Source of the DNA: Tectiglobus sp965215755
GTDB taxonomy: Bacteria; Pseudomonadota; Alphaproteobacteria; Rhizobiales; Hyphomicrobiaceae
DNA: 64,000 bases
Assembly (NCBI GenBank): GCA_965215755.1
Contig: OZ244119.1
Span: forward strand, 1,426,001-1,490,000
Direction: 5' to 3'
Part shown: positions 17,688 to 25,297 of the stretch, in pieces
Numbering within the stretch: position 1 is the stretch's first letter
Layout: each line of letters starts with the position of its first letter
Position numbers and translations under genes: made by a program
The notes under the pieces: generated by a model
What the model was told of the DNA's origin: nothing
Databases searched by the model: none
The model's input: only the letters and a program-made list of their open reading frames with translations

Positions 17688-18986
17688 CTATCGCTTGGCG
17701 ACAATCTTCTGGAGTTGGTCTGGCGTGAGGTAACCTGTTTCGGTGGCACCCTGTTGGCGTTGGAACGCCTTGATCGCAGCACGTGTCCGTTCACCAAAAA
17801 CCGCGTCCAACTTCCCCGTGTAGAGTCCCATCGCCTGTAGTCGTCGCTGAATGACACGGCGCTGGGCGCGGCCCAACAAGGCCTCGACGACTTGCAACGA
17901 CTGGATATTGGCCGGCGGCTGCCCCGTTGCCGGTTGCGGAGCGGATTTTTGCTGCAGGAGGGCAGCAGCCTTTTCGCGGCGGGCATCCTGCTCTTGTTTT
18001 GCTCTCGTCTCCGCTTCTTTGGCTCTTAGCTCCGCGCGGCGGGCGCGTTCTTCTGCGAGGCGAAGTCTGCGTTCGGCCAATTCCCGTGCCCTTTGTTCGG
18101 CTGCGGTTTTTGCGGCGGCCTTCCTCTCTGCTTCCTGGCGAGCCTTGGCTAATTCCTCAGCCTCGCGCTTTGCAGCCGCTGCTGCTGCCGCAGCTTTTGC
18201 GACTGCGCTGCCTGTTGTCTCGGTTGAGGACGTTGCAGGTGCTGCTTCCTTCTTGTCGGTGGTGAGATCAAGCTCCGGCGTCGCGCCGAAGATAAGTCCA
18301 GCCCCACCAGCCGAGGCGCCATCCACCAGGGTGGCAAGCGTCAAAGGTGTCTCCTTGGCGGCGTCGATTAAATCGGTTGCGGCTTGTGCTGACACGCGGT
18401 CGACGCTGGTCACGGGCACTTTTGTAGAGGTTGAAAATACGGTCACAAGATTTGGCGGCGACTGCTCTGAAAGGTCAGGTCTGACGCTGACACCGGCGAC
18501 GGTAGAGGGAATGTCCGGAACCGTGGCCAGCATGATCAGGGCGCCTTTCTTGGCGCGCTTGGCAATGTCAGCGATTGATGTCACCGACAGGCCGCGAGAA
18601 AAAAGATCTGTTGCACGTCGGACGCGGCTATTGACCGGCAGATAGAATGATTTGCGCCGATAGGTGGCCATATGACCGCTGGCAACAATCAAAGCGAAAT
18701 CTGCTGATTCAGCCTTGCCTGCAAACTCTCTCAAGGCTGCTCGCGCAGCGGCATTGTTCGGATTGGCGAGAAGCGTGACGGCAAACCCCTTCGCGCTCAA
18801 TGACTGTCCGAGTGCCGCAATCTTTGCGGTTGTGATCGTTGAGGTTTTGAGATGCTCATACTTTTCGGCTGCCAGAAGCAAAGCAACACGTTTCGCTGCG
18901 AATGTGGCCTGGCTGGTCAAAACTGTGACGCACGTCACAGCTAGCGCGAATATTAACGGGTTAGCGTTTAGGTTCATCATGCGCAT
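17688..18986 (-). CDS. Exported caspase-like (pseudo-enzyme) protein with peptidoglycan-binding domain
   Basis: Protein of about 432 residues in four parts. A signal peptide (1-31, ending TFAA) comes first. A caspase-like fold follows, beginning KRVALLLAAEKYEHL. It keeps the SGHM histidine but has LATVPD where active caspases have a DACR-type cysteine motif, so it looks catalytically dead. Then comes a long Ala/Glu/Lys/Arg-rich coiled coil, and a C-terminal PG_binding_1 domain (RRVIQRRLQAMGLYTGKLD...GERTRAAIKAFQRQQG). It probably sits in the periplasm on the cell wall. ATG 18986 has GAGG seven bases upstream; the frame is open to 19346 but lacks a signal there. A perfect Crp-type palindrome lies inside its first codons. 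Confidence 0.75.
   Translation of the reverse strand: MRMMNLNANPLIFALAVTCVTVLTSQATFAAKRVALLLAAEKYEHLKTSTITTAKIAALGQSLSAKGFAVTLLANPNNAAARAALREFAGKAESADFALIVASGHMATYRRKSFYLPVNSRVRRATDLFSRGLSVTSIADIAKRAKKGALIMLATVPDIPSTVAGVSVRPDLSEQSPPNLVTVFSTSTKVPVTSVDRVSAQAATDLIDAAKETPLTLATLVDGASAGGAGLIFGATPELDLTTDKKEAAPATSSTETTGSAVAKAAAAAAAAKREAEELAKARQEAERKAAAKTAAEQRARELAERRLRLAEERARRAELRAKEAETRAKQEQDARREKAAALLQQKSAPQPATGQPPANIQSLQVVEALLGRAQRRVIQRRLQAMGLYTGKLDAVFGERTRAAIKAFQRQQGATETGYLTPDQLQKIVAKR
18924..18939. promoter_or_regulatory. Perfect Crp-type palindrome TGTGACGCACGTCACA
   Basis: Exact TGTGA-N6-TCACA symmetry. It lies 47-62 bases inside the pseudo-caspase reading frame, in the signal-peptide region, and about 226 bases upstream of the divergent haem-sensor gene. 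Bound protein could block the leftward gene (roadblock) or act on the rightward promoter. It is one of three perfect matches in the window, all near the local Crp-family gene. Confidence 0.6.
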
Positions 18987-19164
18987 GGACTTGCCTCGGG
19001 AACCATTGAGAGTTTTTCTTATGATGCGCATGGATTTGGCCTTCAAGGAGCAGTCGTTGTAACGATTGGTATTCAGGTTCATTTTGGGAACCGTCCTCGT
19101 TGCGCTAATGTCTTTTATATGCAGCCGGCAGTGCCGGTGGGCGAACGGTGCGGGAGTGTCGCGA

Positions 19165-20037
19165 ATGGGTTTACGGCTCAAGTTTAACGCCATCTTGGCA
19201 TTAACCCTAGTGCTTGGGTTGATTGCATCTTCGATTATTTTCTGGCGCGTGGCGGAAAGCAACGCACGTGAGCAACTGCATTCACAGATTACGGTTCTGC
19301 GAGCCCAGGCGCTGGCTGTTCGACAGTACACCTCGGAAGAAATCAAGCCACTTCTTTCTGATCAATCGGACGTGCAGTTTCTCCCGCAAACCGTGCCATC
19401 GTTCGGTGCGCAGACAACTTTCGCGAACTTCCGCGATCGGTTTCCGAGCTTTTTCTACAAGGAAGCTGCCTTGAACCCCACAAATCCGTCGGACAAAGCG
19501 GTGCCGTGGGAAGAAGCCATGATCAAGAAGCTCCGCGCGGATCCGAATATCAAGGAACTGGTTGAGGTGCGATCGACCCCTAAAGGGGATCAATACACGG
19601 TCGCTTTCCCGCTGCAGATCAAGTCGGAAGGTTGTCTGACATGCCATTCGACTCCGGACCGGGCGCCGCGCTCAATGGTTTCGCTCTATGGCGACAAGAA
19701 CGGTTTCGGTTGGAAAATGAATGAGATTATCGGTGCGCAGATCTTTTCGGTCCCATTGTCGGTCGCCCATCAGCAGATTTGGGACAATCTCGTTGTTCTC
19801 ATCGGAGCCATGAGTGCGATTTTCGCCATTGTTATGGTGTTGCTGAATGTTTTGCTCAGTAGGCTGGTTATTACCCCGGTGACCCAAATGTCCAAGATCG
19901 CTGAAGCCGTGAGCATGGGAGATAATTCGCAACCTGAATATACTTCGCAGAGCGCTGATGAAATTGGCTCTCTTTCGCGGTCGTTTAACAGGATGCGCCG
20001 CAGTCTGGACAACGCAATGAAAATGCTTGAAACCTAG
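19165..20037 (+). CDS. Membrane haem-binding (DUF3365/Tll0287-like) HAMP sensor
   Basis: Sensor of 290 residues. A membrane helix at 7-28 is followed by a periplasmic domain of about 180 residues carrying a c-type haem motif, CLTCH (C157, C160, H161), as in the DUF3365/Tll0287-like family. A second helix (NLVVLIGAMSAIFAIVMVLLNVL) leads to a HAMP domain starting ITPVTQMSKIAEAVSMGD and ending SFNRMRRSLDNAM. There is no kinase or methyl-accepting domain, so it must signal through a partner; the Ser/Thr kinase encoded next on the same strand is the obvious candidate. ATG 19165 has GGGAG nearby; the longer frame from 19066 is unlikely. It may sense redox state or a gas. Confidence 0.78.
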   Translation: MGLRLKFNAILALTLVLGLIASSIIFWRVAESNAREQLHSQITVLRAQALAVRQYTSEEIKPLLSDQSDVQFLPQTVPSFGAQTTFANFRDRFPSFFYKEAALNPTNPSDKAVPWEEAMIKKLRADPNIKELVEVRSTPKGDQYTVAFPLQIKSEGCLTCHSTPDRAPRSMVSLYGDKNGFGWKMNEIIGAQIFSVPLSVAHQQIWDNLVVLIGAMSAIFAIVMVLLNVLLSRLVITPVTQMSKIAEAVSMGDNSQPEYTSQSADEIGSLSRSFNRMRRSLDNAMKMLET

Positions 20038-20258
20038 ATCAGAGGAAAAAGTCGAGCAGTTGGTGAATATGTAACTGATTTGCTGCACGAATCTTGCAGC
20101 CTTGTTCATTAGGGCTGCCATTGAGCCGTTCGCGATCTGATGGATCTCGGACGGCGAAGATGTTTAACGCTGCAAGGATAATGCGAGTTGCCAATATCGT
20201 GCAGCTCCGGAATCAGTCAAATTGTGACCAGACCAGGGGACGGTAAGGAACGGCGCAT

Positions 20259-21716
20259 ATGAGCCCTGAACAGACCGATAATACCCAAGGTGGTCTGTCG
20301 AGCACGCCACAGGCCAACCCTGTGCCCACGCGCGTGGGCAAGTACCGCGTTGACGGAATCATCGGCCGTGGTGCGGTGGGCGTCGTCTACAAGGGCCATG
20401 ACGAGCAGATCGATCGTCCCCTCGCCATCAAGACTTTACGGCTCGACACAATCGCAAGTGTTAGCGATCGCGATACGCTTCTCAAGCGATTCGCGGCGGA
20501 GGCGAGATCTGCTGGACGGTGTCTGCATCCTAACATCGTGACGGTTTTCGACTACGTCGAGCAGGATGATGCACCGTACATCATCATGGAATTCGTTGAT
20601 GCCGGGACGCTTGAGAATGTCATCGACTCCGGCAGCATGCTGCCGCTGCGTCAGGTTGGTGAGATCATGGCGCAGCTTTTGTTCGCCCTTGACCATGCCC
20701 ACACCAAGGGTGTCGTCCATCGCGACGTCAAGCCTGCCAATATCCTTTGTCCGTCGGCAACATCGATTAAAGTCACCGACTTCGGCGTTGCACGATTTGA
20801 TGCCTTGGGATTGACCAACCCGAGTGGCCTAGGGGCCATCGGCACACCGAACTACATGTCACCTGAGCAGTTCCTGGGGCGCCCAGTTGATGGCCGCACG
20901 GACCTTTTCTCGTGCGGAGTTATCCTGTTTCAGCTGCTCGCCGGTGCCAAACCTTTCGTTGCGAACGATATCGCCGAATTGATGCGCAAGCTGTTGAATG
21001 AAACAGCTCCCAGTCTGTCAACCTTGCGGCCGGGATCGTGGCAGAGCCTTGACATGGTTGTGCAGCGGGCGCTGGCTCGCAATCCGGACGACCGCTTTCA
21101 AAGTGCCGAAGAGTTCATCGATACGCTCAATGCCGCAATAGAGGCGACTGCGACGGACAACAGTCCACCGTTGGACTTGACGAAGATTTCTACGGCGCCG
21201 TCGGCTTCAACTGATCCGAGCAGGACGGGCTCCAGTTCGCAGCGCAGTGGCTTTGACCTTTCGCAGACGATGGCTGCCAAACTGATGCCGGATACGCTGG
21301 GTGCGGTTGAATCCGCCCTGGCTAAATCAATCGGGCCGATTGCGAAGGTGGTTGTCAGACGTGCCGCTGAGCAAGCCACGGATCCTGACATGCTGCTCAC
21401 GTCGCTGTCGGACCAGATCCCTGTCGATGCGGAAGCGAAGAAGTTTCGCAAAGAAGCGGAAACGACGATCCGCGCTGACCAAGGCGTGGCGGCCGTGCAG
21501 CTTGATGCCTTGATTACGACTGAAGATGTTCAGGCGGCGAGCGATGCTTTGGTCCCATTGGTTGGCCCAGTCGCCAGTGTTCTCGCGAAGCGATACGCGC
21601 AGTCGGCGATTGGTCATGAGGATTATTATCGCAAGCTGTCGGAGACGATACCCGAAGAGGGGCAGCGTGTTCACTTCCTGGCGAAAATGAAGAAGCACAT
21701 GCCAGGGGCTGGATAA
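20259..21716 (+). CDS. Ser/Thr protein kinase with novel C-terminal repeats
   Basis: Soluble Hanks-type kinase of 485 residues. The glycine loop GRGAVGVVYKG (36-46), Lys58, the HRDVKPAN loop (154-161), DFG (174-176) and GTPNYMSPEQ are all intact, so it should be active. A low-complexity linker follows at about 290-330. Two copies of a roughly 55-residue module come next, each with an IGP/VGP-(I/V)A-x-V-(V/L)-x-(R/K)-(R/Y) core followed by an IP turn (about 345-385 and 430-480). The same module ends the next protein. There is no membrane helix. AAGGA lies nine bases before ATG 20259. The stop overlaps the cyclase start as TAATG, so the two are translationally coupled. Confidence 0.88.
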   Translation: MSPEQTDNTQGGLSSTPQANPVPTRVGKYRVDGIIGRGAVGVVYKGHDEQIDRPLAIKTLRLDTIASVSDRDTLLKRFAAEARSAGRCLHPNIVTVFDYVEQDDAPYIIMEFVDAGTLENVIDSGSMLPLRQVGEIMAQLLFALDHAHTKGVVHRDVKPANILCPSATSIKVTDFGVARFDALGLTNPSGLGAIGTPNYMSPEQFLGRPVDGRTDLFSCGVILFQLLAGAKPFVANDIAELMRKLLNETAPSLSTLRPGSWQSLDMVVQRALARNPDDRFQSAEEFIDTLNAAIEATATDNSPPLDLTKISTAPSASTDPSRTGSSSQRSGFDLSQTMAAKLMPDTLGAVESALAKSIGPIAKVVVRRAAEQATDPDMLLTSLSDQIPVDAEAKKFRKEAETTIRADQGVAAVQLDALITTEDVQAASDALVPLVGPVASVLAKRYAQSAIGHEDYYRKLSETIPEEGQRVHFLAKMKKHMPGAG

Positions 21717-23038
21717 TGAGCCAGTCCGACGGCGTATCGGGCGGAGACGGCGATCCTCAAGCCCCGCAGAATCGAACCCACAAGCGCATCCTTCGCGCGG
21801 TCTTTGCAGCTGATATTGCCGGGTTCAGCAGCAAAATGTCGTTAAATGAAACGAGTGCGGTGACGTCACTCAATGAAATTCGCACGATCGGTCTTGCCGA
21901 ATTAGAGACTTACAATGGTTGGCTGTTTGGCATGCCGGGGGATGGCTTTTTCGCCTTGTTCGAAAGCGCTGTAGGTGCTGTCCAGTGCGGTCTGGAAATT
22001 CAGCGTGTCCTTTCCGGGCGCCCACACCTTGGCGATATGCCGATGCGTATTGGCATTCATCTCGGCGAAGTTCTGATGGATGAGGGGCTTCCTTACGGTG
22101 AGACACTGAACATTGCCGCGCGCTTGGAGGCGCTCTGCCAACCGGGCGAGATGTTGGTCTCAGGGCCGGTCATGGATGCAGTGTCAGCCCGGGTTTCTGC
22201 CACGTTCGAAGCACGCGGAGTGCCGCGGCTGAAGAATATCCCGCGCCGTATTGCAACCTTTGCCGTCAAGCAGCCTCCGGCCCGGACGCCAACGGATCAA
22301 CGCGAGCCGCCTGGTTCAAGCCTTGATCAAACGACACGGCTTGACCGAGATGCCCTAAGGCGGATCCTGGACGAGCAGTCGATTGTGCAAATCGTCAAGC
22401 GAGACCCGCCGCCGGCGCCGACGAGTGTCCCGGGCGTTGCGTCAGAGCAATCGCCTGCCGCCTCAGACGCTGATGCTGTGCCCTATGATCCGGCAGCTCT
22501 TGAGCCGACTGCAACGGATAGAGCTGCTGATGCCCGGTCAGGAGGGCAGATTGGTTTTCCGGTTCCAATTGCTCAATCAACGCCTGAAGCGCAAGATGAG
22601 GCCGCGCCGGAGAGCGCGCCGCCGCTGGAAGCGGGAAGCATCGATCAGCAAGCTGCCTCGACCGAATCTGAACAAATCGGCCAGAACGCCTTTGACGAGC
22701 TTTCTCAGATGGCAATCGAGGCTGAGGACGAGGCAGGTGATGGCGCGAAGCACGTGCCCCTGCAGGTGCCGGATTTTGATCCGGAGTTACAGGGTGATTT
22801 CAACGCCTTGCCGGAGCAGCCGTCGGCAAAATGCATTGAGATGATTACCAAGGCCCTGGCTGTCCACATCGGTCCGTTATCGAAGCTGATTGTAGATCGC
22901 TACATGAAGGGCAAACCGAATGTCTATGATCTCATAGGTTTGCTTGAGACACACATTCCGGATGATGACGAGAAGACGATCTTTCGCGTTCGGGCCTCAC
23001 ATATCTGCAAGACGTTTGGACATTCACCGGACGCGTAA
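21716..23038 (+). CDS. Class III adenylate/guanylate cyclase
   Basis: Cyclase of 440 residues making cAMP or cGMP. The catalytic domain (about 25-190) has both metal aspartates (D33 in FAADIAGFS, D76 in MPGDGFF) and the transition-state Asn and Arg (N132, R136 in LNIAARLE), so it is probably active. A Pro/Ala/Glu-rich linker of about 190 residues follows. The C-terminal module ALAVHIGPLSKLIVDRYMKG...LLETHIPDDDEK matches the repeats at the end of the upstream kinase. The TAATG overlap with the kinase suggests fixed co-production. ATP versus GTP choice cannot be decided by eye. The convergent Crp-type gene 95 bases away is the likely receiver of its product. Confidence 0.88.
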   Translation: MSQSDGVSGGDGDPQAPQNRTHKRILRAVFAADIAGFSSKMSLNETSAVTSLNEIRTIGLAELETYNGWLFGMPGDGFFALFESAVGAVQCGLEIQRVLSGRPHLGDMPMRIGIHLGEVLMDEGLPYGETLNIAARLEALCQPGEMLVSGPVMDAVSARVSATFEARGVPRLKNIPRRIATFAVKQPPARTPTDQREPPGSSLDQTTRLDRDALRRILDEQSIVQIVKRDPPPAPTSVPGVASEQSPAASDADAVPYDPAALEPTATDRAADARSGGQIGFPVPIAQSTPEAQDEAAPESAPPLEAGSIDQQAASTESEQIGQNAFDELSQMAIEAEDEAGDGAKHVPLQVPDFDPELQGDFNALPEQPSAKCIEMITKALAVHIGPLSKLIVDRYMKGKPNVYDLIGLLETHIPDDDEKTIFRVRASHICKTFGHSPDA

Positions 23039-23133
23039 GGTCTTGGCGTAAGCAAAGTATTAAATGGTTGAAAGGCGCTACCAAGCCTTATCGATATTTG
23101 ACGCAGCCGGTCGTGATTGATGCCCAAACGGGC

Positions 23134-23814
23134 CTATTCTTCCTCGCCGAACTCAGCGATGTCTTCCAGCCGCTCCTGATCCTTGACCGTTATCTTGCCG
23201 CGAGATTGGGCAAGCAGGCCTTCGTCGGCCCAGCGGTTGAGAATCTTATTCAGGCTTTCTCTAGACATCTGGGTCCATCGGGCCAGCTCTCCCTGTGTGA
23301 GATTGATCGACAATTGAACGCCTTCCGGGCTGTCAACACCGTAGTCATTGCAGAGATGAACCAGCATTCTGGAGAGCCGCTCAGGGGCGCTGCGTAGAGC
23401 CGAGTCCTCCATTCGCGCGCTGACCCAGCGAAGCCGCTCACAGAGGAAGGCGATCACGTTGCGGGCGAGTTGCGGGTCGCGGTCGAGGGCGTTGTCGAAC
23501 GCTGCGCGTGAGATTGTCATGAGCTCCACGGCATCCAGCGCCGAAGCGCCGGCCGTGCGTTCGCTGCCATCCAGGAGGCCGATTTCGCCGAATACGGTTC
23601 CTTGACCGAGAACATTCAGCGTGATTTCGGCGCCCGCTGCTGACACTGTCCAAATTCGTATGCGTCCTGATTGAACGAGATACATTGAGTCGGACTCGTC
23701 ACCGGGGCTGAATAAATGCTCGCCCTTTTTCAGTTTGCGTTGGCGGATCTGCTGGTTGAGCGTGGCGACTGTGTCGTCAGACAAGTTTTCGAACAATGCG
23801 ATTTGGTCAATCAT
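23134..23814 (-). CDS. Crp/Fnr-family cyclic-nucleotide-responsive regulator
   Basis: Transcription regulator of 226 residues. The cyclic-nucleotide pocket is intact: FGEIGLLDG (75-83) with Glu77, then ERTA (85-88) with Arg86; Thr follows the Arg where E. coli CRP has Ser. The HTH (172-192) has SRESLNK where E. coli CRP has SRETVGR, so the Arg and Glu that read TGTGA are kept, with Lys for the last Arg. There is no FNR-type N-terminal cysteine cluster. The frame opens at 23913, but I use ATG 23814, which gives the usual length and leaves the Crp-type site at 23899-23914 upstream, where autoregulation would need it. Confidence 0.85.
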   Translation of the reverse strand: MIDQIALFENLSDDTVATLNQQIRQRKLKKGEHLFSPGDESDSMYLVQSGRIRIWTVSAAGAEITLNVLGQGTVFGEIGLLDGSERTAGASALDAVELMTISRAAFDNALDRDPQLARNVIAFLCERLRWVSARMEDSALRSAPERLSRMLVHLCNDYGVDSPEGVQLSINLTQGELARWTQMSRESLNKILNRWADEGLLAQSRGKITVKDQERLEDIAEFGEEE

Positions 23815-23898
23815 TTCAATATCTTCTGTCTTCTGATCCGTCGCTTGCGCTGTGCGGAGGAGCGCTGGCTTGGCGCCCACCTCGTTTCCAGCATGCAT

Positions 23899-23914
23899 TG
23901 TGAAGCAGTTCACT
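23899..23914. promoter_or_regulatory. Crp-type site in the crp upstream region
   Basis: TGTGAAGCAGTTCACT matches TGTGA-N6-TCACA at nine of ten positions. It lies 85 bases before the crp start and 146 bases before the divergent acidic-protein gene, so it could serve autoregulation, the cargo gene, or both. Confidence 0.5.
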
Positions 23915-24059
23915 GCGCCAATCCAGGGCGGGACCTAAAAACAGTGCAAGAGCAATCGGGTTCGGTAAACGAGCCGGTCCCGTGACATCTGAATTCGCAA
24001 CAGCAACGCCATCTGCGCCAGACAACAACGGGCGGCGCTAATTGGAAGGAGAGACTGAC

Positions 24060-24851
24060 ATGAAAGACCGCCGCGGAACAGCAACGCAGGGGTACATCGA
24101 TGAGACGGATAACGGTGATTTCCTGAAGCCAGCCGAAGGTTATGCCGCGGCTCAGCCAGAAGCAGAAGGCCTTGGCGCGCCGCCGAAGCCAGCAAAGACG
24201 ACGTTGGCTGAAGAGACCACGCCGGAAGAGAGCGACGCCGGGCCATTAAAAGGGCCGTCGGTTGAGGCTGAAGCTCTCCCATCGAGTGGAGCTGCCGCCG
24301 ACAGCACATCTTCAGAGAGTGGGGATGACGGTGCCGGCAATGATATTGGTAGTCCTGTCGGACAGGGGGCGGCACCACCGCTGCCAACGACAGATCAGCC
24401 GGAAGTTGCCAACTCTCCTGTCGATGTCACGCCTGCATCCTACGGTGGCGGTGCTGCTGGTGGTGGATCAGGTGATGGCTCCAACGGATTTCTTGGCGAT
24501 GCGATGGGTTGGGATGCGGCTGCGTTCGCAGAGGCCGGCGGATATGAGGCTATTCTCACCGGTCAATTGCCACTGGGCGCCTACGGCGACGGCGATGGCC
24601 AGGATATCTTCGTCTTTGTCGAAGAGCTTGATCTGGACATCATCAACAACACGCTGATCCAGAACACTGAAATCAACCTTATTGCGGATGACGGCAGTGT
24701 GATTGACATTGGCGGCGATTTCAATGCGATCCAAACCCAGGAGAGCCTGGTTGTCGATGGATCAAGCGGACCGGCGCTGCCGCCGCCAGATTCTGGACCG
24801 ATCCCAGGAGATGGTCCGGTAGTGGAGCCAGAAATGGGTATTGCTTGTTAA
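24060..24851 (+). CDS. Acidic, low-complexity protein, candidate type I secretion cargo
   Basis: Protein of 263 residues that I do not recognise. The first 110 residues are rich in Pro, Ala, Glu and Ser and have no signal peptide. A glycine-rich stretch (YGGGAAGGGSGDGSNG) follows, then a more ordered part with INNTLIQNTEINLIADDG and DIGGDFNAIQTQ. Its Gln/Asn/Gly spacing recalls the two repeat proteins downstream. It ends VVEPEMGIAC, similar to the tails of those proteins. GGAGAG stands just before ATG 24060. The context (a type I exporter 2.4 kb on) suggests export without cleavage; function unknown. Confidence 0.6.
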   Translation: MKDRRGTATQGYIDETDNGDFLKPAEGYAAAQPEAEGLGAPPKPAKTTLAEETTPEESDAGPLKGPSVEAEALPSSGAAADSTSSESGDDGAGNDIGSPVGQGAAPPLPTTDQPEVANSPVDVTPASYGGGAAGGGSGDGSNGFLGDAMGWDAAAFAEAGGYEAILTGQLPLGAYGDGDGQDIFVFVEELDLDIINNTLIQNTEINLIADDGSVIDIGGDFNAIQTQESLVVDGSSGPALPPPDSGPIPGDGPVVEPEMGIAC

Positions 24852-24880
24852 GAGCTACTCAATCCTCATTCAACCCCCGA

Positions 24881-24910
24881 AAGCCCCTCCCGTGCGGAGG
24901 GGCTTTTTCT
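24881..24910 (+). terminator. Rho-independent terminator
   Basis: A perfect 10-bp GC-rich stem, AAGCCCCTCC (24881-24890) and GGAGGGGCTT (24896-24905), has a five-base loop and runs into CTTTTTCT. It is placed 30 bases after the acidic-protein stop and is the clearest terminator in the window. It separates this gene from the Crp-controlled repeat-protein gene. Confidence 0.9.
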
Positions 24911-25297
24911 TTGGGAAAATCGATGAGGTATTTTCTCACTTGAGCAGCGGGCTGGTTGATCTTTCGATTGATCGCGCTGAATATATCTCATCAAACTGTT
25001 GTTCTATAAAATCTCATGAGATCGAATTTGTAGTTTTGGAAAGCTGGCTGCCGGTCTTTGCTATTTTTTCTAGATTTTCTGAATGTGGATGTTGCTGTAA
25101 TTGTTATGTTTTTTATTCGTGGTGAACAAAAAATGAAAAATGTGACACCTGTGTGATCCGCTTCACAGAATGTTTGAGCGCAATTTTATAGGTTGTGTTC
25201 ATCGCCGGGGGGCAAACGGAACAAGCCCAGCGGCAACAACCTGAAGCTACTCAAACCATAGTGACCACACTCAAAGATACACACAGGAGAATTCAAA
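24911..25297 (+). promoter_or_regulatory. AT-rich promoter region of first repeat protein
   Basis: No gene is seen in this AT-rich spacer. A Crp-type palindrome is centred near 25159.5. A -10-like TATAGG lies at 25187-25192, putting the start near 25199 and the palindrome about 40 bases upstream, the position of a class II Crp-activated promoter. A leader of roughly 100 bases with AGGAG before ATG 25298 follows. Confidence 0.5.
25152..25167. promoter_or_regulatory. Perfect Crp-type palindrome TGTGATCCGCTTCACA
   Basis: Exact TGTGA-N6-TCACA, 131 bases before the repeat-protein start codon and about 40 bases upstream of the inferred transcription start. Spacing and symmetry fit activation by the Crp-family protein encoded 1.3 kb away. 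Confidence 0.75.

Noticed and set aside
17688..19346. Longer start for the pseudo-caspase (552 codons)
   Set aside because: The extra 120 residues lack coding character, would bury the signal peptide inside the chain and would overlap the divergent sensor gene.
20228..20245. Crp site before the kinase gene
   Set aside because: Only the TGTGA half is present; the facing half is CAGGG.
24841..25125. 95-codon frame after the acidic protein
   Set aside because: It runs through the strong terminator at 24881-24905 and AT-rich promoter DNA; no ribosome site.
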